DNA from: CAVROP01 sp050012175
Lineage (GTDB): Bacteria; Acidobacteriota; Terriglobia; UBA7540
Length of the DNA: 64,000 bases
Assembly (NCBI GenBank): GCA_050012175.1
Contig: JBEKHR010000007.1
Coordinates: 1-64,000, forward strand
Reading direction: 5' to 3'
Made by a program: the position numbers and the translations under genes. Below the pieces are notes generated by a model that was not told the origin of the DNA, ran no database searches, and was given only the letters and a program-made list of their open reading frames with translations. Position 1 is the stretch's first letter. Each line of letters starts with the position of its first letter. Positions 25,684 through 34,775 of the stretch are shown piece after piece.

Positions 25684-26145
25684 AGCTCCTCCTCCTTGTG
25701 TCATTTGCGTGGCTCCCGACCGCCGCTGCGAATCCCGGGACTTCGGACCCGAGCAGAGGACGGGCCACCACTTCAATCGTCATCCATGTTGCCGCTGCGC
25801 AGGTGTGGCGAGCCCTACTGACCGCAAGCACCAGGAAACGCGGCTGAGGGTGGCGGCCCTGGATTTGCACACCTTGACTGCGCCGTCGCCGACCAGCTCT
25901 GTGAGAACGCGGTCGTAAGAACGTTCCTTGCCCGCCACATGGCTACTTTCTCCGGCCCCACTTCCATGGTGTCAGTGAGATACGCCGATGTTACGCGCCG
26001 TCCAGCGCCAAGTCAAGCGCTTTCCGGGGGCGTTGCCCCCGGCGACTATCTTGTGCCCTTGCAGGGCACGAAAAACCTGTTCTTCGGTCTTACCCGCGGC
26101 ACCCCGTTGCTGACATCATGGATAGCCGCTTTCGGCTATCCAAGC
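25684..26145. other. intergenic region without a recognised gene
   Basis: Upstream region of the ATC-hydrolase-like gene and downstream region of argH. It contains a small GGGGCGTTGCCCCC palindrome at about 26027-26042. Short open frames here look like chance. Confidence 0.4.
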
Positions 26146-27570
26146 TCAGAATGAGACGCGTTGGCGGCTCCGCCGCGCGAGCTCCTTCTTCAATTTTCCC
26201 AGGGCAATCTGGGCGACGGCAATTTGACGGGCGACTTGCTGAGGAGCGGTGCCACCGAATACATTTCTCCGCTTTACCGCGTTTTCAGGGGAAACTGCGA
26301 CACGGCGCAGCTTCGAGTCCCAAGAGGGTATGAAGCGTTGTGCTTCGGCAGCGTTCAAATCGGCAAATGTCCGCTCGTGGCCGGCGCAGAAGCGCACGAG
26401 CTTTCCCACCTGTTCATGCGCCTCCGCGAACGGCACGCCGCGACGCACGAGCTCGTCCGCTAAATCCGTTGCCGTCAGAAAACCCTGAGCGGTTGCAGCT
26501 TTCATTCTTTCAGGGTAAATGCGCAGCGTCTTGGTGACGCGGGATGCAATGGTGAGCGCTTCGCGGGTGGTATCTACACTGGAAAACAAGGCGCCCTTAT
26601 CCTCCTGCAAGTCGCGGTCATAGGCGAGAGGAAGTCCCTTAACCAGGGCCAGCATTCCCGTAAGTCTGCCGAGGACCGTCGCGGCCTTCCCCCGGATCAA
26701 TTCCAACGCATCGGGGTTCTTTTTCTGGGGCATCAAGCTGCTGCCCGTCGCGTAGGCATCCGCCAGCTCCACAAAGCCGAATCCCGGAGAGGAATAAATG
26801 ATCAGGTCCTCAGCCCAGCGGCTAAGGTGAACCATCATGAGGGCGCAAGCGAAGAGAAGCTCCGCGACGAAGTCCCGGTCTGACGTAACGTCCAGGCTGT
26901 TCGAAGCGGCCCGCGCGAATCCCAGCGCGCGAGCCAGCCGCTCCCGGTCCAGCCGGTAGCCAGTCCCGGCCAGCGCTCCAGCCCCCATCGGCAACTCGTC
27001 GGCCCGCTCCCGGCAGTCTTTAAGCCGGCCCGTATCGCGCCAGAACATTTGGAAATAGGCCAGAGCGTAATGAGCAAAAAGAATGGGCTGGGCAGGCTGA
27101 AGATGCGTGTAGCCCGGCATCACAACTCGAGCCTGGCGGCGAGCCTGTCCGAGCAAGGCTTCGAGCATATCCGCCAGAGCCCGCTCGAGGTCTCCGATCG
27201 CATCCTTGATGTACAGGCGAGCTTCCGTCGCCACCAGGTCGTTACGGCTGCGGCCCGTGCGGAGTTTGCCGGCCAGGGGGCCGATTCGCCGCTCGAGCTG
27301 CGCCTCCACCCAGGTGTGGACGTCCTCGCTCGATTGTCCCTGGGCCCAATGGGGATTGCGCTCGACGCTTCGCCGGATTGTCTCGAGGCCCCGCGCCAGC
27401 CGGCGCGTTTCAGCGGGCTTGAACACACCCAGCCGGCCCAACTCCTTCACCCAGGCAAGGTTGACGCGCAGGTCGTAGAGAATGAAGCGCTGGTCCAGAG
27501 AGAAAGATTCGGAGAATTTCTCGAAGAGCGGGTCGCGGCGGCCGGTGAAGCGTCCTCCCCAAAGCTTCAT
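26146..27570 (-). CDS. argH: argininosuccinate lyase
   Basis: Splits argininosuccinate into arginine and fumarate, last step of arginine synthesis. 474 residues with the N-terminal KLWGGRFTGRRDPLFEKFSE, the SSEDVHTWVEAQL segment, GKLRTGRSRNDLVATEARLY, MPGYTHLQPAQPILFAHY and the fumarase-superfamily signature GSSLMPQKKNPDALEL (catalytic Ser loop about 280). It overlaps argG by four bases (ATGA), so it is translationally coupled as the last gene of argR-argG-argH. The C-terminal tail (KKELARRSRQRVSF) is basic and variable. Confidence 0.96.
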   Translation of the reverse strand: MKLWGGRFTGRRDPLFEKFSESFSLDQRFILYDLRVNLAWVKELGRLGVFKPAETRRLARGLETIRRSVERNPHWAQGQSSEDVHTWVEAQLERRIGPLAGKLRTGRSRNDLVATEARLYIKDAIGDLERALADMLEALLGQARRQARVVMPGYTHLQPAQPILFAHYALAYFQMFWRDTGRLKDCRERADELPMGAGALAGTGYRLDRERLARALGFARAASNSLDVTSDRDFVAELLFACALMMVHLSRWAEDLIIYSSPGFGFVELADAYATGSSLMPQKKNPDALELIRGKAATVLGRLTGMLALVKGLPLAYDRDLQEDKGALFSSVDTTREALTIASRVTKTLRIYPERMKAATAQGFLTATDLADELVRRGVPFAEAHEQVGKLVRFCAGHERTFADLNAAEAQRFIPSWDSKLRRVAVSPENAVKRRNVFGGTAPQQVARQIAVAQIALGKLKKELARRSRQRVSF

Positions 27571-28823
27571 CCCGCTCTCCGTGCCGCGTGCTTCGCCTTC
27601 CGCGCCGCATTCTTCGCGGCGGCAAGGCGCAGCGGCAAGCCAAGGATGTTGATGAACCCCTCGGCATCTTTCTGGTTATAATCCGGATTCATAACAAAGC
27701 TGCCGATGCTGGTGTCGTAAAGGGAATTCGGCGAATGGCGGTCAAGGATACGCAGGTTCCCTTTGCAGAGCCCCATCTTGACCCTCCCCGAAACATTCCG
27801 TTGGGTCGTCTCGACAAAGCTATCGAGGGCTTCGCGTAGGGGCGTAAACCACAGCCCATAATAGAGCAATTCCGCATAGCGCAACGCCACGTGTTGCTTG
27901 TAGTGGTAAGTCTCGCGATCCAGGCAGAGCGATTCGAGTTCCTGGTGCGCCAGCATGATGAGCGTCCCAGCCGGAGTCTCGTAAGCGCCGTGCGACTTCA
28001 TTCCCACCAAGCGGTTTTCCACCAGGTCCGTCCGCCCCACACCATGCAGGCCGCCGAGGGCGTTCAAGGTCTCGACCAGGCGCACGGGGGCCAGGCGTTT
28101 CCCATTAACCGAGACCGGGACTCCCGCTTCAAAACCCAACACCACTTCCGCCTCCCGCGCCGGGGCGTTCTGCGGTTTGCGGGTGAGTTTCCAGGCCTCG
28201 TCCGGGGGCTCCCCGAGCTTGGTTTCGAGTGGTCCGCCTTCGTGGCTCAAGTGCCACAAGTTCTGGTCGCGGCTGTAAAGGTCATCCTTGCTCACCGGCA
28301 CCGGCACCTTGTGGCGACGCGCATACTCCAGCGCATCTTCACGCGACTTGATGGACCATTCCCGCCACGGCGCAATGACGCGCAGATGGGGCGCCAGGGC
28401 CTGGTACGATAGCTCGAAACGCACCTGGTCATTTCCCTTGCCTGTGCATCCATGGGCCAGCGCGTCCGCTCCGCATTGGAGCGCAATCTCAACCTGCCGC
28501 TTGGCGAGCACAGGTCTTGCCAGGGAGGTCCCCAGCAGATACTTGTTCTCGTAAATGGCCCCCGCTCGAACCGCCTTCCAAACGTAGCCGGTGATAAATT
28601 CCTCCCGGAGATCCTCGACGAAGACCTTCGAGGCTCCGCTTCGCAGGGCCTTGCGGCGAAGCGCTGCGTAGTCGTCGCCTTGGCCTACATCCCCGACCAT
28701 GGCGATAACTTCGCAGCCATAATTCTCACGCAGCCAGGGGATGATGACGGAGGTATCCAGCCCCCCCGAGTAAGCAAGAACAGCCCGTTTAACAGGCTGG
28801 TTGGAATTAGGAGCAGAAGTCAT
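27567..28823 (-). CDS. argG: argininosuccinate synthase
   Basis: Joins citrulline and aspartate with ATP. 418 residues starting MTSAPNSNQPVKRAVLAYSG; the PP-loop AYSGGLDTSVIIPWL binds ATP. Further marks are VGDVGQGDDYAALRRKAL, AHGCTGKGNDQVRFELSY, KYLLGTSLARPVLAKR, DDLYSRDQNLWHLSHEG and TDLVENRLVGMKSHGAYETP. Second gene of an arginine operon running on the minus strand, with argR 126 bases upstream across a repeat-filled spacer. The last residues are Ala/Arg-rich (AAAKNAARKAKHAARRAG), an unusual tail that overlaps the argH start. Confidence 0.96.
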   Translation of the reverse strand: MTSAPNSNQPVKRAVLAYSGGLDTSVIIPWLRENYGCEVIAMVGDVGQGDDYAALRRKALRSGASKVFVEDLREEFITGYVWKAVRAGAIYENKYLLGTSLARPVLAKRQVEIALQCGADALAHGCTGKGNDQVRFELSYQALAPHLRVIAPWREWSIKSREDALEYARRHKVPVPVSKDDLYSRDQNLWHLSHEGGPLETKLGEPPDEAWKLTRKPQNAPAREAEVVLGFEAGVPVSVNGKRLAPVRLVETLNALGGLHGVGRTDLVENRLVGMKSHGAYETPAGTLIMLAHQELESLCLDRETYHYKQHVALRYAELLYYGLWFTPLREALDSFVETTQRNVSGRVKMGLCKGNLRILDRHSPNSLYDTSIGSFVMNPDYNQKDAEGFINILGLPLRLAAAKNAARKAKHAARRAG

Positions 28824-28844
28824 CTTTATTCGAACTCCCTTTGT

Positions 28845-28946
28845 GATCGGGAGATCTGGAGATCGGGTGATCGGGTGAATGAAAACAACCTATCCCGAAC
28901 CTGCTTCCTGTTCGCCCGATCTCCCGATCAGCCGATCTCCCGATCT
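28845..28946. repeat. inverted arms of GATCGGGAGATC-type tandem repeats
   Basis: Left arm 28845-28877 repeats GATCGGGAGATCTGGAGATC; right arm 28913-28946 repeats CCCGATCTCCCGATC in the opposite sense. It fills the argR-argG spacer and could fold into a long hairpin in the operon transcript. Confidence 0.7.
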
Positions 28947-28949
28947 TTC

Positions 28950-29396
28950 TCATGCACCCACCAACGCCAGGATTTTCTTCCTGAAATGCGTCGCCTCGCG
29001 GGCGCTGGCAGTAGCCACAAAGACCGTGTCATCGCCGGCAACTGTCCCCACAACCTCAGGCCAATCCTGCGCATCCAGCACGGCGGCGACCGAATGGGCG
29101 TTGCCCGGGTACGTCTTGAGGACCACCAGGTTCGACGCCTGGCCCGCTTCTCGAAGAAACTCCTTGAGGATAACCTGCAAGGTGGGCTGGACAGACGCAG
29201 GAGGCTCGGCGGCATCCGGCAGGCGGTAACCGGAACGCGTCTTGGCCAGACCCAATTCCTCGATATCCCGCGACACCGTTGCCTGCGTCACCTGGATGCC
29301 ACGCCGCGCCAGCTTTCGGCGCAACTCGTCTTGGGTCGCCGCCGGATCAGTACGGAGGAGGTTCAGGATTTGAGTGCGACGGTAGAGATTGTCCAT
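28950..29396 (-). CDS. argR: arginine repressor
   Basis: 148 residues. The N-terminal winged helix (MDNLYRRTQILNLLRTDPAA, TQDELRRKLARRGIQVTQAT, VSRDIEELGL) binds ARG boxes. The C-terminal hexamerisation and arginine-binding domain includes VVLKTYPGNAHSVAAVLD and VVGTVAGDDTVFVAT (the GDDT pattern that contacts arginine). It lies upstream of and in line with argG and argH, so it is expected to be autoregulated and to repress the operon when arginine is high. AT-rich sequence directly upstream contains a good promoter and a possible operator. Confidence 0.94.
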   Translation of the reverse strand: MDNLYRRTQILNLLRTDPAATQDELRRKLARRGIQVTQATVSRDIEELGLAKTRSGYRLPDAAEPPASVQPTLQVILKEFLREAGQASNLVVLKTYPGNAHSVAAVLDAQDWPEVVGTVAGDDTVFVATASAREATHFRKKILALVGA

Positions 29397-29449
29397 GTAA
29401 ATTTATGCAGACAACTTATAAATATACCAAAACCTGTCACGCTGGACAA
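29397..29449 (-). promoter_or_regulatory. argR-argGH promoter with candidate ARG box
   Basis: On the minus strand TTGTCC (29444-29449) and TATATT (29421-29426) are 17 bases apart. Downstream and overlapping, TTTATAAG...GCATAAA (about 29400-29420) forms AT-rich inverted half-sites similar to ArgR targets. No clear Shine-Dalgarno lies in the short leader before the argR ATG. Confidence 0.6.
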
Positions 29450-29502
29450 GAGGCGCAAAGACTTGGTGCGGGGTCCCGGCTAAGTCCGATGGGATGGCAA
29501 GG

Positions 29503-29614
29503 CACCCCTCACCTGGCTCTCCCGCGCCTGCGGGATCGCCACCCTCTCCCTTGGGGAGAGGGTGTCCCGCGATCCCGATGCACTTCATCGGGACGCGGGA
29601 CGGGTGAGGGGTGG
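29503..29614. repeat. palindromic CTCTCCCCC-type element (variant)
   Basis: Outer arms ACCCCTCACC / GGTGAGGGGT enclose CCCGCGCCTGCGGGAT, a CCCTCTCCC/GGGAGAGGG hairpin and CCCGATGCACTTCATCGGGA. It is a rearranged member of the dispersed palindrome family. Confidence 0.75.
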
Positions 29615-29678
29615 GTTGCGCGCTGAGGAACGATCGGATGGGCGAACACAACGAAGTAACCCCCACCCAGGCCTTTGG

Positions 29679-30356
29679 CTAAAACTGCGGCCTTCGCATG
29701 TCCATCTTTTGGGGCTCGCCTTTGATGTGCGAAGTTTCGTTGCTGAGGACTTTCTCCAGCACCATGGTCATCTCCCCACTGGACATCTTCACCGTCCCGT
29801 AAGGAGAGACTTTGCTGGATATCCAGACGTCCATGGTCCCATGCGGCTCCACCTTGCGGTAATGTTCACACTCAAAAGTGCCCGCAGGAACCGTGATGGT
29901 TTCCGACCCAACTCTCTCTCCTGGACTGGTGTCGCCTTGTCCGGGCGCCTGCTGGCGCTGTCCCATACCCAGCATCATGCCCATAGGCATTTCCATTGGC
30001 GGACTGCCGGGCGACTGCATGATCATCCGCTTGATCTGGGGCCTGTCGCCGCCCAGGACCATGAGATGTTTCATCACCGTCTCTCCAGGCATGCCAGGGC
30101 TTTCCATGCGCATTTCCATCCAGTAGCCTGTGCTCCCCTCCACGTCCTCTTTGCCCACGATGGCATAAGTAAAACTCATGGTGCCGTTCTTTGCGGTCAT
30201 CTGGTACTGTGCTCCTTCCCCGACCACCGGTTTGAATGCCCCCAGCATCCGGGGCATCTGCCGACCCATGCCACCCCTCATGCCCTGGGTCCACCCAGCA
30301 GTGGCAAAGCCCAAGGCCAAAGCAATAACCAACGTTCCCATCTTGAATCGACTCAT
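29679..30356 (-). CDS. exported methionine-rich protein of unknown function
   Basis: 225 residues with a signal peptide (MSRFKMGTLVIALALGFATA, cut near GWT). The mature part is rich in Met and Gly (MRGGMGRQMPRMLGAF, SPGSPPMEMPMGMMLGMGQR). Two strand-rich segments are readable: GAQYQMTAKNGTMSFTYAIV with GSTGYWMEMRM, and SETITVPAGTFECEHYRKVE with MDVWISSKVSPYGTVKMSSG. The second resembles the end of DUF3108/DUF4412-like periplasmic proteins (VPAGTFECEHY, then a rigid strand pair). The methionine clusters could bind copper, but there is no other copper gene beside it. GAGGTAGG precedes the ATG. Function unknown. Confidence 0.65.
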   Translation of the reverse strand: MSRFKMGTLVIALALGFATAGWTQGMRGGMGRQMPRMLGAFKPVVGEGAQYQMTAKNGTMSFTYAIVGKEDVEGSTGYWMEMRMESPGMPGETVMKHLMVLGGDRPQIKRMIMQSPGSPPMEMPMGMMLGMGQRQQAPGQGDTSPGERVGSETITVPAGTFECEHYRKVEPHGTMDVWISSKVSPYGTVKMSSGEMTMVLEKVLSNETSHIKGEPQKMDMRRPQF

Positions 30357-30508
30357 AACCTACCTCCTCTTCTGAACATCTGGATTGAACAACTCTTGCT
30401 CGTTTCTTCTCATTCCTCTGCGCCCCCGTGGCGAGACGGTTGTTGCAGTTATCTTTCACTGTTGCCAGGTGGCGGGGCGGAGCGGGATTCTTGCGAACCA
30501 AGGACGCC

Positions 30509-30850
30509 TTACTCCCCGTGTCCGCCGTAAGCCATGAAATGCTCTTTCTTGAACTCTCCCCATTGCTCGGGCCGGTACTGGTCCTTGGGGATAAACTGTT
30601 TAGTCCGAAAAGCGATGCCCAGTTTCGTCTCCTCCACGTCCGCGCCCTTCTGGGGGAGAAAGTCAAAGACGCTGCGGTTGGCGCCATAATACGCGCACAG
30701 CCAAACTCCATCGGAAGATTCCACCGCGTAGAGAGCGCACACCAAGGGTAAGGGCCGGGTTGCATCCACGGAGACTTTGACTTGCGCTTCAATGATCTTC
30801 CCGCGTACGAACTGGGGAGCACGAGAGGGTACCGCTGGAGCAGTTGTCAT
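30509..30850 (-). CDS. conserved hypothetical protein, 113 residues
   Basis: A soluble protein without signal peptide. Readable segments are FVRGKIIEAQVKVSVDATRP, LVCALYAVESSDGVWLCAYY and DVEETKLGIAFRTKQFIPKD. There are no known catalytic motifs. It ends with HFMAYGGHGE. GAGCGAGGC upstream of the ATG is a moderate ribosome-binding site. It lies upstream of and in line with the Met-rich exported protein, 152 bases away. I do not recognise the family. Confidence 0.55.
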   Translation of the reverse strand: MTTAPAVPSRAPQFVRGKIIEAQVKVSVDATRPLPLVCALYAVESSDGVWLCAYYGANRSVFDFLPQKGADVEETKLGIAFRTKQFIPKDQYRPEQWGEFKKEHFMAYGGHGE

Positions 30851-31353
30851 GGTTTGCCTCGCTCAGCTATGGGTAGCGCGGACCTCCGCTTTTGAGGTCC
30901 GCGGCTCTTATCTGCTGATCACCTTCCCCCTCTTGTATTCTAACGCCGTGTCGCGTCTCCGGCCAGTACCATTTGGTACGCCTTTCTTAACCCGAATTCG
31001 CAAATTGAGGGGCCCTGTCCCGTTCCAGCACGTTAGATTGAAGTCGCTTCCACCAAACCTTCGCAGCAACAGAAGAGTGCGCCTGACGATTGCTTCACTC
31101 TAGGCTCCGAGCTCCTTCCAACTAACCCCTCACCCGGCCCGCTCCGGCTGGTGAAAGCGCCGGCAGCGGGCCACCCTCTCCCCGGGGAGAGGGTGCCCGA
31201 CGGAGGAGGGCGGGTGAGGGGTTTCTCCATTCCACCAAGTCAGGAACGTCGTTCAACTTACGAATTCGGGTTTAACGAAGGGAATTGCGTCTTTGCCCTC
31301 TCCTGAGGGGAAGGGGTTGGCTCAGGGGGTGGCTTGGCAGACGATGGGCTCGA
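30851..31353. other. intergenic region with two palindromic repeats
   Basis: At 30875-30903 lies AGCGCGGACCTC...GAGGTCCGCGGCT, a hairpin also found at 62239-62268 where it is followed by a T-run. At 31125-31222 lies a copy of the CTCTCCCCC element (ACCCCTCACC ... GGTGAGGGGT). No gene was seen. Confidence 0.6.
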
Positions 31354-32631
31354 TCATGGCGTCGCGAGATCGATGACCAGGAGCCGGCCATCCGTCTTCC
31401 ACGTACCCCCGGTGGCAGTGAGTCCCTGGCTGAGCGGGTCAGGGCGCGTCACTAATCCTTCGGCGACCACACGCCCGGTGACCCTGAGATCGGCGCCAAC
31501 CTTCGCTCGCTCGGCGTCAAGGTCAGGGTCAATCTCGTGGGAGACGACTCCGGGATGAACGTCCAGGCCCGTGTCGTGGGTCGCTGCTCCAAGCCAGATT
31601 TCGCGGCCACCGGGAGTCGTGGCAGCCGTCCGCCACAGGCGCAGGTGGTGCCGCTTCAAAAAAGTATTCAGCCCTTTCTCGAACGCCAGATCCTCACGGT
31701 GGCCAAACAGATAGAGGTCTGAAACAGGAGCGCCGCCAAACCCCTGATCGCCAGCCACGGCGCGGACCGTATCCCATACGGCTTTACCCGTTTTCCTTTC
31801 AGCCTCACCCCAGCCCGCCTGTTTGAACACATCGCGAATTTCTGAGATGTTCCCGACCACGACAAGGTTCAGGGGATCGCCCGGCCTACCGTCCTTTCCT
31901 GAAGCTCGCTGCGGAGCGCCTTGCAGCATTCGCGCGACAGCGTAAGGCGCCCCGGACGGGAGTTGATTGAAGGAGCCGGAGGGAGGCATTTCAGCCAGGC
32001 TCAGGGGCTTGTCGAGCACCAGCGTCAGGTCCGTCCCAGCCCCGTAATTGATCGAGGTGTCAGATTTTCCGAAAGCTTTCTGTTCATATTTGGAGAGCTC
32101 ACTATCTTGTCCTGCCAACTTGCCCATCGCGTCCTCAAGGTGGCTCACGGGCAAATCGCTGGCCAACACACCCTGTATGGTTCCATCCTGCAATACATTC
32201 TCCCGCGCGTTCTCAACCTCGGAGATATGGCCGGCAAAAGTTACAGCCGGGTTACCCGGGATTATCAATTTGTCGAAGCGGATGAGCAAACGCGCGCGGT
32301 CGGTAGCACTTGAGCTGGGTATCAACTTCTCAATCCGGCCCTGGACCTCGGCCCCCAGCGGGATCAGAACTCTGTTGCCGCTATCCACCTCGCGGATGAT
32401 GCGGGCCTTGACGACGCCGTGAAGGTGCGACACGGTGGTACCTACGGGCGCCTCAAGGCGAAGGTAAAGCGCGTACCCCTCCGGAAGAGATTGGTATCCT
32501 AGCTTTGCCGCGGCCTCAGCCAACAAAAAGGTCAAACAGGTCATTGCACAGGCCAGCAGGACAGTCAGTAATCGGGTCGACAAAGACCTGTCAGGATTGG
32601 TCCCAAATACACAGGATTTAGGTCGGATCAT
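31354..32631 (-). CDS. exported protein with LssY-type C-terminal domain
   Basis: About 425 residues. The start was placed at 32631 so that a signal segment (LLTVLLACAMTCLTFLLAEA) lies near the N-terminus; the ORF extends further upstream but into unlikely sequence. The N-terminal domain (LEAPVGTTVSHLHGVVKARI, RVLIPLGAEVQGRIEKLIPS) resembles TrbI/VirB10-like beta-rich domains that expose an ionic channel cap. The C-terminal 200 residues (DPLNLVVVGNISEIRDVFKQ, DLYLFGHREDLAFEK, HHLRLWRTA, GREIWLGAATHDTGLDVHPG, VSHEIDPDLDAERAKVGAD) match the LssY_C domain of unknown function. The membrane phosphatase domain often found with LssY_C is absent. Confidence 0.7.
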   Translation of the reverse strand: MIRPKSCVFGTNPDRSLSTRLLTVLLACAMTCLTFLLAEAAAKLGYQSLPEGYALYLRLEAPVGTTVSHLHGVVKARIIREVDSGNRVLIPLGAEVQGRIEKLIPSSSATDRARLLIRFDKLIIPGNPAVTFAGHISEVENARENVLQDGTIQGVLASDLPVSHLEDAMGKLAGQDSELSKYEQKAFGKSDTSINYGAGTDLTLVLDKPLSLAEMPPSGSFNQLPSGAPYAVARMLQGAPQRASGKDGRPGDPLNLVVVGNISEIRDVFKQAGWGEAERKTGKAVWDTVRAVAGDQGFGGAPVSDLYLFGHREDLAFEKGLNTFLKRHHLRLWRTAATTPGGREIWLGAATHDTGLDVHPGVVSHEIDPDLDAERAKVGADLRVTGRVVAEGLVTRPDPLSQGLTATGGTWKTDGRLLVIDLATP

Positions 32632-32816
32632 GGGTTCCACTTTGCACCTCTGTAAGATTGTGAGCGTGTTTGGGACAGCAGGGTTGTATCTCACTCGCGA
32701 CCTTAGAGTGTGGTTGATGCCCGAAGCTGCCAATCTCTTGAGGCCGTAACCTGTAGTAGGCAGTAAGCAGTACGCAGACTCAATCCAAAATCTAAAATCT
32801 AAAATCTAAAATTCCA

Positions 32817-34080
32817 TCACTCCCCAATGAACAACGGCTTGAGGTGGCGGTCGAAAAGGTTCGCGGTCACATTCTTGGCTATGGTGGTCTCCATAACGGA
32901 CAGGAGATCCAGATAACGGGTTCCCATTCTCGCGGCCACCTTGAAGCCCACGTGGAGAAGTTGGCGAAGGCTGGTGTTGTAGGCCGAACATTTTGGGTCG
33001 TGACGTAGGGCGGACACAAACTGTTCCGACGACCACCCCCCCCACCAACTCCGGAGCGGGCAACTGGGCGGGATTGATGTTGATCACGGCGGCATAGGGT
33101 GCGCCCAGCTCCTCGCGCTGGGAGTAGGCCTCGTCATAAATCTCTTTGGCCAAGTCCAGCCCCTCGCCGCCAGCTTCCGCCAGACCGATCAGCTCTTCCA
33201 ACCAGGTAGTGCCAGCAGTCTTCAAATGTACGCCTGCATCCAATCTCTTAAGTGTCCGGTGGATGGGCCCGTAGAGCGAGAACTTGTCGCTCCCGGAATG
33301 TACGCTGAGTTTCAGGTTGCTGGACATCCCGTAGTGCCGGACGGCAAATGCGATGGCGGCCACGTCATTTGAAAATTCTTCGGTGAATTTCGCCAAGTCG
33401 CCTACATAATCTACGCCCTTGTCGAAGCGGCCGCTAAATTTCGGCGCGATGGTCTGAATCGGAATCCCTTCCTCCGCCACCGCAGCAAGGACGATGAGCA
33501 GTTCCACCGGAGTCTGAGGTGAGTCTGTCTCGTCCATTGACACTTCGGTAATGAATTGCCCCTTGCCCTTTTTCTCCTCAACACGGCGGTAAATCAGGCC
33601 CGCCTCCTGCACGGCCGCAAGGTACTTGTTCGCAACTTGGACCATGAAGTCGCGGTCGATGTGAAAGGGATGAGCAACACCGGGAATGAGCAGCTCTCCC
33701 AGCAATTCCGGATGACCTTCCACGAACGCCCGCAAGGGGGCGGCTTGGGAGGGTCGGCCAATCATATCCGCAACGTCGATGGTGAAGAAATCGCAAGCCT
33801 CCACGAAGTTGTCCACTGTCTTGAGATTGATGTGGTCTGCGTCCACGTGGTACGGCTTGCTCCAGCCCAGCGTTCTTGCGGCTTCATCGGCCGCCGCTCG
33901 CGTGCTGGCAGGACTGGAACCGATGATGGTATGTTCCCGGTTCGATTTGTTCCACACCGGGATGACTTCCACTCCCTGCTCGGCTGCCATCCTACAGGCC
34001 TGCAGTTGAGGCTTGGCTTCACGAGCAAACCTGTCGCCAACTCCGATCGAATACTTTGAAAGTGAAAGTGTGCCGCCCAT
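32817..34080 (-). pseudogene. uxaE: tagaturonate epimerase (UxaE) with a homopolymer frameshift
   Basis: The frame from 34080 (MGGTLSLSKYSIGVGDRFAR) matches UxaE, which interconverts tagaturonate and fructuronate in galacturonate breakdown. Marks include VIPVWNKSNREHTIIGSSPA, HVDADHINLKTVDNF, APKFSGRFDKGVDYVGDL and LSVHSGSDKFSLYGPIHRTL. At a run of eight C (eight G on the coding strand, 33036-33043) the frame is lost after PAPELVGG. Removing one G restores W SSEQFVSALRHDPKCSAYNT and continues to LFDRHLKPLFIGE, ending at 32817. Without correction, translation ends at 32806 with an unrelated tail. Either a sequencing error, a recent mutation or slippage-dependent expression. No other galacturonate gene is adjacent. 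Confidence 0.8.
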
Positions 34081-34110
34081 GTTATCACCTCTATCAACCG
34101 GCTACGCGCG

Positions 34111-34775
34111 CTAAGGCAGAAGCTTGACTTTGAGGTTGCGGAATTCGATCAGAAATCCTTCTGCTTCAAGGCCCAAGTAGCCTTTGAGCGCTTCAGGAAC
34201 CGCGAATTCGCTGCTCACATCGCCGTTGACCAAGAGGGTGATTTTCGGCCCTTCGCACCAAATCTCGTAGATATTCCACTCACCAGGCGGCTTGATGCGG
34301 TTCACCTTCGGCTTAGGACCAAACTTCTTGGCGGTGAGTTTGCCGCCAACCAGAGTTTGGCCGAACAGATACCCGTCGTTTCCGGCCCCCACCTGCGCTT
34401 GGTGCCAAACGCGCCCATCGGCACTATTCCGAACAAAGACCCCGCTGTTATATCCTTTCAGTCCTTCGTGCTTCGTGAAGCGCCATTCCGCGTGAAGTAT
34501 GAAATTGGCGAATTCGCGATCGTAGCGAAGCCATTCGTGACCGCGATCGCCCTCGCAATGATGATACGGTGCGCCTTATCCAGTTTCCACTGCGAGACGG
34601 GATCCAAAGCCTTGTCGGGCGGGATGGCAACCCGTGTCCAACCCTTGAAGGACTCGTCGGGCAGGATATCGATCCACCCGGAAGTATCGGACGCCAAAGC
34701 GTTCTTTGTCTGCGCCCACAATGTGGCCGAGAGTAGACACGAGATAGTAATGATCAAAGCCCCGCGTGATTTCAT
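34111..34775 (-). pseudogene. DUF1080 (3-keto-disaccharide hydrolase-like) exported protein, frameshifted
   Basis: Two overlapping frames together give one protein. The first (start 34775) has a signal peptide (MKSRGALIITISCLLSATLW) and GWIDILPDESFKGWTRVAIP, WKLDKAHRIII. Near 34565 the similarity jumps frame to CEGDRGHEWLRYDREFANFI, LHAEWRFTKHEGLKGYNSGV, FVRNSADGRVWHQAQVGAGN and GYLGLEAEGFLIEFRNLKVK, ending at 34111. One missing base explains the break. DUF1080 proteins are concanavalin-like and linked to glycan breakdown. It follows uxaE upstream on the same strand, fitting a sugar-use context. The second frameshift in a row raises the question of sequence accuracy here. Confidence 0.75.

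Noticed and set aside
25939..26154. 71-residue ORF on the plus strand
   Set aside because: Runs through a GGGGCGTTGCCCCC palindrome and has no family pattern.
29562..30530. 322-residue ORF on the plus strand
   Set aside because: Antisense to the Met-rich exported protein; His/Pro-rich translation without motif; starts inside a palindromic repeat.
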